Part shown: positions 10,673 through 20,500 of the stretch, one piece after another
Position numbering within the stretch: position 1 is the stretch's first letter
Layout of the letters: each line of letters opens with the position of its first letter
Assembly (NCBI RefSeq): GCF_032854445.1
Contig: NC_088296.1
Coordinates: forward strand, 21,691,853 to 21,755,852
Length of the DNA stretch: 64,000 nucleotides
Direction of reading: 5' to 3'
From: Liolophura sinensis
Taxonomy: Eukaryota > Mollusca > Polyplacophora > Chitonida > Chitonidae
Program-made: the position numbers and the translations under genes
The notes under the pieces: model-generated
Told to the model about the DNA's origin: nothing
The model's input: the letters and a program-made list of their open reading frames with translations, nothing else
The model's database searches: none

Positions 10673-11224
10673 AATTCAACGACGTATACAAGTACAATAT
10701 GAAGGCTGATGTGCATAATCCAACGACGTATGCATGTACATTATGAAGGCTGGTGTGCATAATTCAACGACGTATACAAGTACAATATGAAGGTTGGTGT
10801 GCATAATTCAACGACGTATACAAGTACAATATGAAGGCTGGTGTGCATAATTCAACGCCGTATACAAGTACAATGTGAAGGCTGATGTGCATAATCCAAC
10901 GACGTATGCATGTACAATATGAAGGCTGGTGTGCGTAATCCAACGCCGTATGCATGTACAATATGAAGGCTGGTGTGCATAATTCAACGACGTATACAAG
11001 TACAATATGAAGGCTGGTGTGCATAATTCAACGACGTATACAAGTACGATATGAAGGCTGGTGTGCATAATTCAACGACGTATGCATGTACAATATGAAG
11101 GCTGGTGTGCATAATCCAACGCCGTATGCATGTACAATATGAAGGCTGATGTGCATAATTCAACGACGTATACATGTACAATATGAAGGCTGATGTGCAT
11201 AATCCAACGCCGTATACATGTACA

Positions 11225-14200
11225 ACGAAAAGAATATAGCGTTAACTAAACGTCACTGTTGGGTAAAATACAACACCGAAATATAAACTGTATAACTGTT
11301 ATTGACAGTCTGTCCGTATGATAACATGAAGGTATGATAACACGGTGACTCAGTCTCAGTGCAAGCAACTGTGCAACTTACGGCGCTAGACAGACTACAG
11401 CTGGGACTAACAGCTGTTAACACCTGCGTCAAGCCACTTTTTTCTCAGTTGTGTTTTACCTCTCTTTTCTTGATATATGACAAACGTACAACCTGTACAG
11501 CCTATAAAACTTCAAACATGCACTGGAGAGAATTTATATGCTGCAAGTTCGTCATAAAATCGAAAAAAAATAGCCTCCTCCAGCTACACTGAAATATCTT
11601 TCTGTGGATCGGGTGAGGGATAGGAAAGTGGGAAAAATAATTGTATCACAAATGGAGCTTTCTGAAAAAAAATCTTGGGCTCCATTTAACACCAATAAAA
11701 TAACCTAATAACCAAATATAATCCATGAATATATAACAAACGTTAATGATAGAGGGTCATATGTGCTTTTCAAGCAGGATTCACTTATGGTTTCGGTTGC
11801 CACATGTTACATATTACCATACATTAACTATTATCGTTTGTTATTCATTAGAACTCATATTTGATACATGTTGGCCTATATCTTTACATACACAAAGGTG
11901 TCTTCCAAAGGTAAAGAAAAACACAAAGATTCGAACTCATTCTCAGAGTGCTAAGGGCTCTCCAAAATATCTTAGTTAGTTCACTGTCCTGTTAAGGATC
12001 GCCAAAATACCTCACCAAAATCTGACAAATTTAGTCACATTATACGGTTCATGTTTTGAAGAAAAACGTTATACGAAACGAAACTTTGACAGCACATAAA
12101 AATACATATGTGATAGTTTTAGTAAAAACATTTTTTTTTCTGCAAATACAATCTGACTAGGGGTCAAATTTTTTGTCTGGTGTATTTCAGGGAATATCGT
12201 ATCAGTTGGGAATTAAAGAGCTTAAATCCACAGCTTATCAACCTCAATACCAAGTACAATGTAAAAGATGGTTCGAGAACCGTTGAATTTTGTATAGAAG
12301 AATCCCGAGTGTCAGAATTATAACTATGTAGATTACTGACCTGATCGGACACAAGTAGGCTACATCTGTCCAGATACGCTCTACGTATGGCCTATCATGA
12401 ATCCCATTTAAAATTCTACTTAGTTAAACTACATGTAACGTATAAAAAAGTGGACTCACCCAAACTACGTGTCATTGGTCTCATTTACATGTAGACACTT
12501 TCACTTCGGGAACACAAATGAGTTTAGACAAGATTGTCTGGTTTCCTGCTGTTCATCGCTCTTGCACACTGCAATATATCACAAAATATTTATAAATAGT
12601 ATATGTAACTGTAATCTCTGGAACAACGGACTTGGTGAGCGTTTGAGACACTGTCTATATACCCCGTGCCTGTGTTGCGTATGTTTCTCCACACGTACGA
12701 ACAAGTAAGTTAGCATTTCTGCTGTCCTGTCGCTGGTGAAGCATTAGCTGGTGATTATCAGCTTTTCTTTTGTATACATGCTCTAAGGTATAATTTATAG
12801 TCAACGTTACGGCTGTTTTATTTCACGATCTTTAGTGAACGAGCCCACTCCCCGAAACGCTAGAAAAAGAGCACCAATGTCATAAACTTGAGATCATTCA
12901 CTTCAGATAAGTAAGTGTAAATTAGCTGTGCCTCTACCATGGCATTGTAATTGTGTGGCTGTCGTGGCCGACGCCCGTTTCAACACCTCGACGTTGACTG
13001 CCGGGTTGCACTATCACAAATCTGGAGTCATTCTGAGTATTTTACAGAACTGTCAGTTATAAGAAACATACATGTACATATATTTTTATATGTGTATGAG
13101 CCCATTCCAGTTGGTCCTAGTAGTCGCTACCATTACAGTCGAGTCAGGTTTGACCAGCCAGTGACATTCCCTGCTCGAACCCAGCTCCCGCTGGATCGGC
13201 AGTGGCTTTAAGTCAGGATTTCTCCCTGTTCCTTTTCGGACTCCTTCCATCATAGTGCCGCCTGTCGCCATACTTAACAGTGATATGTTAATGCGGCGTT
13301 ACATTCCAATCAAAAAGATATATTATATAAAATGTGAAACCCATATGTATATAGCTGAAATGTAAAACCCATATCGTAAACATTCCATTATGTTAATTTA
13401 CGTGATGTTGGATTGGAATGGAATGCATTTAAATTAAAATGGCTCTCATGACGTTTCGCGAGAATGTGAGAGGTATCCTTTGAACTGAATAATGAGTTGC
13501 CGGGATTAGCGGGTTGTTTTTTAAGGGCGTTAATGGGTGGTTTAAACATAAACAAATGAGCGGTTTATACCTTGACTCAAATGATGGTTTACAATATAGA
13601 CCGCATGACTGGACAATAACAAGACCTGCATACTGGTGCTATTGTTGTCGGCGAGTGCTTTGGTTTGGGCATTGACTAGTTACTGTTCAGAAGAGCCGCG
13701 ATAAACGGTGTATAAATCGGTTACACACTGGTGTATTAGGAGGTTATACTCAAACGCGAGTGCACAAGGGAGTTTTCTATACCGCTTACCATTCCTGCTT
13801 GTCGCTAAGTCCAGATTCAGAGTCCCCAAAACTTAACCGTTTCGTACCAAGAAACCGAGGTCATGGTGTAGTAAGTGATTACTAGTCTGGTTTTTTTTTC
13901 ATGGCCGCAAACAATAGAAGTTGTCCGGTGCGCAGTTGTACTTTTTCATGAGATAAGCATGTCAATGAAAGTTCGTGTGATCATATATAACGAGTGGAAT
14001 ATTGAAAATTGACATCACTGTTGTTATATCACTGACATGGGCAAATAATACGGTAAATTAGCAAGTAGTACAGCCCTCTGTCCCTTGGGTTGGCCCGGTT
14101 GAACATTGCACAAAAGTTTTAGTGACAGGAATTGAAATATTTTGTTCGCCTGAGACCCATGTTAACAATTTAAAAGTCATAAGAGCAGGCATTTCTGCAA

Positions 14201-14727
14201 CGTGTTGATGATTTTAGTGTACAAATAATAAGTTATAACAGGTATCTATTTCTTTATAAGACACAAGGATCTATTTTCTAACACGTGGCATTTTTTCCAA
14301 AAGCAATTTCATGCCATGCCATGCTATAATTATAGGACAGGTCTACACAGCATTAAAATTGTCGTATATATTGACAGATTTTTTTTCTAATAAAAAGAGT
14401 TACTAAGAAGCGAATATACGGTTAGTATACCAAAGCGTGTCTGAAATTCATTTTTCAGACGTCAATTCCACAAGACTGACTATTAAATCTTGTTCATGAC
14501 GGCCCATTAACTCTTATCTTATTCGTATGATTTTTACCCAGCTGTTAGATATTTCAGTCCAACGCAAGATCGACAATTCTTGCAACCCTAGCCCAGCTAC
14601 GCCCACCAATTTCCACAAAGGACTTAGTTCCTTGTTCTGGCTGAGATGGCAATAACTTACCAATACAATACCTGTCCCTAAATGTATAACTCTCCAGTAT
14701 GAAAGACGTAGAGTATAGACAGTAAAA
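11225..14727. other. Intergenic, no gene supported
   Basis: AT-rich sequence with short random open frames only. No exon with good splice sites, tRNA or known repeat is recognised, apart from the direct repeat AGCGTTAAC at 11,238-11,246 beside the satellite. Confidence 0.5.
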
Positions 14728-14892
14728 TCACAGCAGCGGCGACAGTGTGATAGCTTGTAAATGGTCGCACGCAACCGGTAAAATACGGCTTCTGGTCAAT
14801 GTCCCTCTGTTACGGATTTAATCTAAATTCATGTATATCATGTAAATGCCTAGAAGAGGCAAATTACATACCCCCTAGCACCATGGCTTAAC
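14728..14892. repeat. Dispersed repeat R1, copy 1
   Basis: This segment (GTGTGATAGCTTGTAA, then CAACCGGTAAAATACGG and CACCATGGCTT at its end) aligns by eye along its length with 54,225-54,385. Its first half also matches 20,995-21,095 and 21,340-21,440. The family and mechanism are unknown. Confidence 0.55.
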
Positions 14893-15639
14893 ACAACTAG
14901 GTAACAAAAATGTCGCAAAACCACTTGTGTAGGAAAACTCAAACTGCTGCATTGGTATCACATTTAACATAACATTAAAACCATGCAAATGGACTAGGCC
15001 ACGGAGGTGCAAAATCTTGGTTTATGGAGGAACACCGTAATCTTACAGATTTTTCTTCGGCTCATGTACGCCGTAATTACGTCTATGATGTCTAACGTAT
15101 GCCGAAGTTAGTTTTACAAATCAAATGCACCATTAACCGTACCACGTATGAGTAATTTTACCTAATCATTGGTGTATATCATCTTCTCATTTGCCAAAGA
15201 AAATAGACATAATTTAAAAAGTTACATAAAAAGTAGATATTTTGCACTGGTTAATTGGACTACTCATGTGTGACATTTGAGAGAATCTTTGTATTAATAT
15301 ATGTTTATTGCGTTAAGATAGCGTTACATGAGCTTACTGACATAAATGTTAAATGTACCTGTAGGGCAGTGCACACATGTGCGCTCGATTAAACATAATG
15401 TATGGCGTAAATACATATTCATTTATTTAATAAGTTTTCAATGTTATGGCTCTCTGATTACATATGCTGTAGAGGAAAACACCCCACTTCTCTTGCGAGC
15501 CTGAGAGCATTTACTCAAGGCAGAGGCTGAGAATTTTACTGATAAACGACTGTAGGTTACACAAGACTCGCCTTCATAGCTTTGTGCAGGTGTTTTTCCC
15601 GCGGTCCTATGCAGCGTTGCTCTGCTCCCTAATGTGTCC

Positions 15640-15810
15640 TACTATAACACATGTACACAACGGTACATACACGTGTTAAAACAGCTACACCTCACATCCA
15701 GCAAAGTCGTGTGTTCGAATCCAAGATTTCCTGGCTGGGCAGAGGCTTTAGGAGAGGAGGTTTCTCAGATGTCCGCAACTGATTGACCCAGGTTGTTGCC
15801 ATGATATAAG
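15640..15810. other. tRNA-like B-box remnant and SINE insertion site
   Basis: GTGTTCGAATCC near 15,710 resembles a tRNA B box, suggesting an old SINE remnant. The left target duplication GCCATGATATAAG of the next SINE is at 15,798-15,810. Confidence 0.35.
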
Positions 15811-16075
15811 TTATTTATTTATTTGATTGGTGTTTTACGCCGTACTCAAGAATATTTCACTTATAGTACCGCGGCTAGCATTATGGTAGGAGGAAACCGG
15901 GCAGAGCCCGGGGGAAACCTACGACCATCTGCAGGTAGCTGGCAGACCTTCCCATTTACGGCCATAGAGGAATCCAGCATGAGCTGGACTTGAACTCACA
16001 GCGACCGCATTGGTGAGAGGCTTCTGGGTCATTACGCTGCGCTAGCGCGCTAATCGACTGAGCCACGGAGGCCCC
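15811..16075 (-). mobile_element. SINE type A, full length, 13-bp target site duplication
   Basis: The minus strand carries a tRNA-like head (right end, GTGGCTCAGTCGATTAGCG), B-box-like TGAGTTCAAGTCC, body and the tail ACGGCGTAAAACACCAATC followed by an A/T-rich run. The perfect direct repeat GCCATGATATAAG at 15,798-15,810 and 16,076-16,088 marks the insertion. Confidence 0.93.
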
Positions 16076-16088
16076 GCCATGATATAAG

Positions 16089-17300
16089 AATGATATAAAT
16101 CGAATAAATGGTTAACGATAGTTACAGTGTGGAAAGAATTTCCCAGATGTCTCTATATGTCATAATTGAAACCTCGAGGATTTCTCTCATAAAATTGAAT
16201 CTAGTTTGTGAGGAAATGCGATGACAACAAAACGGCATAAGCTGGTGTCGTAGATCGTCTATTTTCAATATTGTCGATTGTCGATTTCCTCCAACTATTA
16301 GCCGTGTATGACTGGTTATAGCCCCCAGTTGGATCAAGCGACTAGGACTGTGTAACTATAAAAAAAAGTGTGAATTTATCCTACACAACGTCACTACATT
16401 GAAAAAGGACGGTGGTGGTGAAACGAAGCAGCATACTGTTCACTTTTTGAACGTTTGGTCGCGCTTGCAGCTTGAATCGTGTGCTGTCATATTTGTATGT
16501 GGAAAGAAACACAAACTGGTTTAACAGTGCATATCGTATAACTGAAGATGAACCTGCATGATAGATTACACAATAGCAATATTCTGTCCTACATTAAAAA
16601 CAAGTAGGCCTGTTACAGAACAGCAGGTGAAGCAATCAATCATAATCAAATGATTTCTCCTGTTCTAGATTGTAGTGTTAGGATACATTCCGTAGTACTT
16701 TAAAAAAAAAAAAAAACACTTGAATGGATATAGAATCGTCACCTGTCCGCTGCAATCAGAAGCAGAGAAATTCCAGCATACACCAAGGTTAAGCTGAGTT
16801 CTATGCGTGACTCTTTCAGATGTATTTAAACGTGGCCAAGACAGTAAGCCTTAAAACAGGGCGGGATTCTATCTACACTGTCAGCCAATCAGCGTCGACG
16901 CATATCCCTTTATTAATAATAAGAAGATGCATCAAACATTGTCGCATGTAGTCCTGGATGATTGCAGCACTTGTGTAACTTAATTATTACATGACTGTAA
17001 TGATCATATGGCATTCCCTTTTCTCTGTCCATAATCTGGGTTACTCCCGCTTTTCCAAACGCTGTATCTCCATTGCTTTTAGAGGTGAACTGCGGCATCT
17101 TTGTCCGGTTTCTGGGTCCAGTTCAAATACACCAAACATCAAACGAATTGACCAGTGAAGTACCACGTCGACAGAGCTGCTGTGACCAATCAGGGTGTGC
17201 TAGTCGCTCTTAAGACCTGAGATCACGTGGTGACAAACATACCATTTAAAACCAACACACACAAAGGTAAGTGTTAACAGACTTTAGTTCATGAATCAGT
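16089..17300. other. Intergenic upstream of the transporter gene
   Basis: No gene or repeat is recognised. The promoter and 5' UTR of the transporter gene probably lie in the right part, but no TATA box or initiator can be assigned with confidence. Confidence 0.4.
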
Positions 17301-17369
17301 TTGGACCAGTCTGTAACTAGGTCTAGTATCAAGGGTTCGCTTGCAGCGAAGCTAAGCACCTTCAACATT

Positions 17370-17532
17370 ATGATGTTGGATTTCTGCAGATTACCGTTGG
17401 ACCACCAGACTTGTTTACTATGGTTGATGGTAACCCTAGCCTTTCTCTGTGCTACGCTTAACGGGTTAGACCTTTCATTCAACGTGTATGCCTTGGCCCT
17501 AAAAGAGACGTTCAATTTTACTCAAACTCAAG
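17370..17532 (+). CDS. MFS transporter exon 1 (residues 1-54)
   Basis: This exon contains the start (ATGATG at 17,370) and TM1 (LLWLMVTLAFLCATLNGLDL). It ends TCAAACTCAAG before GTAAAT, leaving one base of a split codon. The ATG at 17,301 is an alternative start in the same frame. Confidence 0.8.
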
Positions 17533-20500
17533 GTAAATATTCTGTCTACGTTAGGAACTATGGGGAAAACAAGTTTTTTGTAAAAATGTTGCGAATTTTT
17601 CAACGTTGACCTGTTTTTATTTGCCAATACATTTAGGAAATAATGAGCCGATGTTTTTGTCATTCATACGACGTTAAACGCCAAGCATACATACATACAT
17701 ATATACATACTTTAAACTATGTAATTTTTATTCACCATATCGCTGGTAGCAGTGCTCTTTTACAGCGTGAGGTAAAACCGATAAAAGACAATAGGGACAA
17801 CGAGAGAGAGCAGTGGACATGTGGCTCTACTGGTTGCCTTGTAATACCACGGACATGACAACACAATGCTTTGACAGCGGGTGTGTAATTTGCTACTATT
17901 TAAGCATTTAAGAGAACGGGAAGGATAAAGCCTTAACTATGGGAAGTTGACAAGGCAAAGAGTATTTCGCTGGCTTGGTGTGATCCTTTACCGATTAGCA
18001 TACTGTGGCGACTGCTCTTGTTTTACTCTATGCTATAAATGTTTTACCATAAACTTACAAGAAATTTGCAGATTCACTTGCTTCCAATTCCTTGATGGTT
18101 GTCAAGGCCGGTGTGATGTTTTCCTCCAGTTATAAAACTGGCCGCCAAAGTACAAGCAAAAAAAATTGAAAAAAAAAATCCAATCACAGTCAGTTGGAAT
18201 CAATGTTTACTTCTTAACTCATTAACTCCGACAGCCCGCTGCAGCCGCCAGTACAGCGGCGGTCTGTAGCTGTGCCTGCCTTCCGCCCGAGCAGGCGTCA
18301 GCGATCAGCCTCAAAAGCCATGCTCGCCTCAGTGTGAGCTTATACTGTAACGGCGAGTGACGCAGATCATTTTTCTATTTTAGCATCACACAGCTGGTTG
18401 GATTTTGTCATTTATGTTTATTCAACGTAACCTTGTAAAATAGTAGTGTAGTTGTGGACGTACATTCATAAAGCCATCTATAAAATGGGATTTTCGAACT
18501 GAACATTCACAGAAAATGCCACACCAGCGAAAAGTATCGCAATTTTGGAGGTGAATTCGCGTACATAACCTCCTCTTTTCTGAATAAAAGTATGTGTTTC
18601 TAAGTCAACAAACTTTGAGGAAACGCAGAGAAACCAGTTATTTATCGTGGGTTTGTTCAAGTGTTGAATAGCCATACTATAGTCAGTCGTTATCTCACTT
18701 CCGCTACGCAAAAATAACAAAACCTAATGCAGCCTAATACAGCACAGTTGGTAGAGCGTCCGCTTCGTGGTTCATTGGTCAGAAGTTGCCCTAGATTCTG
18801 TCACGTGACACAGCGGGACAGAATCATTGGTCAGTGATATTCAGGTCAGATCTACACGCTCCTTTCAGAATAAGTGATAAATACAAAACAAAATAGTGTC
18901 ATCGTCATCAGATTCACTTTCTGATGCACTAATATCTGATTCAGTGTCACATTCCCTGTCAGCAGATGGTCTATCATCGGTTGTGAACCCTAAACAATCC
19001 TCTTCTTCGCTGGACTCGGCCAACATAGACATGACACTCAAGTGTGTGCGACTCGAAAAATAGGTTCTAATTTTGTTGTGGTTACACATTCAAGCCAATA
19101 AAAACCGCCAAAACACTAGTAAATACAAGCCCAAGACATTAAGACAGGTGTGTTTTGATTGATTTATACTTCAACAAAATATTTGAAAGCAAAATATGCA
19201 CCCATTGAAAAGTGGTGTCATATGCGGGTTTAGCCGCTCCTCGGGAAATGAGGTCCTATCGGCCGCGAGGATATACCCGCACCTCGGGTTGAGACAGAGC
19301 GCTCTGTATGCGGCCTGAGCCGTGTGTCTGAGTGAATGAGTTAACGCTATTCCAGCAGGACTAATGGCATCACATGGAGGCGACAAACTGTAGCCAAAAT
19401 TCTGACCCGAACATCTGAAAACTGATTTTCAAGACAAATTTTAGAACTAGAGTTGAACCAGAAAACATCTGTAACTCCATGCTGGTTTAACCAGAAAACA
19501 TCTGCAAGCACCCAATCCGGAAATGGTGTACGTGGAAAGACACCAAAAACAAACACATACAGCATGTAATATTACTGTTTTGTGTGTTTCAGTTGAATTT
19601 ACCGCCTCAATGGGTTGTGTTGGTTTTGGAATGGCCTTCCTGGAAGTTCTTCTCACCTCCCTGTTCGGGTACACTACAACCTTTGTCGTTACCTGGCTCT
19701 CTTTGCCTCTCTCTAGCGGACTATTTGCCCTCGCGGCTGCATACGGTGAATATGTGAATTCCCAACCAGTGCTGGTGTACGTTGTTCAAGTTTTCTTGTG
19801 TAAGTTACCTTCACTCTTTTACACTGTATGTGCATTTTTGTCATGTTTCATTGAAAATTAAGCGTTGAGTCAAACAGCAGTGATTAGCCGAGAGCGCAAC
19901 CTGCTCGCCAATACCACTTGTGTCTAATCTCATATTGCAGATTATACAGACGGTCAAGCTGGTGACCTTGACCGCTTTTGGCCTCAGGGGAAATCAGAGC
20001 AGTAAAATCTACACTTCCTGAATTTAACACTTGTCCTATGACTTAAATGTCTATGAGGTATATGACTTAAATGTCTATGCGGTATATTATTTAAATGTCT
20101 ATGAGGTATACGTCTTTAATGTATATGAGGTATAAGAGTTAAATGTCTGAGGTATATGTCTTATATGTCTATGGGGTATACGTCTTTAATGTATATGAGG
20201 TATAAGAGTTAAATGTCTGAGGTATATGTCTTCAATATCTATGAGGTATACGTCTTTAATGTATATGAGGTATAAGAGTTAAATGTCTGAGGTATATGTC
20301 TTCAATGTCTATGAGGTATACGTCTTTAATGTATATGAAGTATAAGAGTTAAATGTCTGAGGTATATGTCTTCAATGTCTATGAGGTATACGTCTTTAAT
20401 GTATATGAGGTATAAGAGTTTAATGTCTGAAGTATATGTCTTCAATGTCTGTGTGGTATACATCATGAATGTCTATGAAGTATATGTCTTCAATGTCTAT

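Larger units (their letters stand above)
5833..11224. repeat. 44-bp tandem satellite, 122 units plus a partial unit
   Basis: The unit begins AATCCAACG, contains the palindromic core GTATACATGTAC, and ends GTGTGCAT. Unit starts at 5,833, 5,877 and 11,201 are separated by exact multiples of 44, giving 122 units with no net length change. Substitutions are frequent (for example GTAAGCATTTAC in place of GTATACATGTAC at about 6,105, 7,605 and 9,408, and a TATACAAGTAC variant confined to the right end from about 10,290). On the minus strand most units lack stop codons in all three frames, so long open frames arise. Since 44 is not a multiple of 3, all frames give the same 44-residue repeat peptide, and I treat them as an artefact. 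Confidence 0.97.
18214..19344 (-). mobile_element. piggyBac-like element, internally deleted, in transporter intron 1
   Basis: Imperfect terminal inverted repeats bound the element. The left end 18,214-18,234 and the reverse complement of 19,324-19,344 agree at 18 of 21 positions, both starting TTAACTCATT. TTAA at each end is the piggyBac target site. Both subterminal regions are unusually GC-rich. The interior (1,131 bp in total) encodes on the minus strand only an acidic N-terminal piece typical of piggyBac transposases. The rest of the transposase, including its catalytic Asp residues, is missing, so the copy is nonautonomous. Confidence 0.75.

Noticed and set aside
5824-11181. Many long minus-strand open frames (up to 373 codons) of Cys/His/Tyr-rich repeats
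   Set aside because: They arise because the 44-bp satellite unit lacks minus-strand stops. The same peptide appears in all three frames, which is the mark of a noncoding tandem repeat.
5833-11224. CRISPR-like array
   Set aside because: Units are contiguous with no unique spacers and the DNA is eukaryotic. It is a satellite.
18738-18795. Possible functional tRNA gene
   Set aside because: Only an A-box-like stretch is present, with no paired acceptor stem or complete B box. It is a SINE head fragment.
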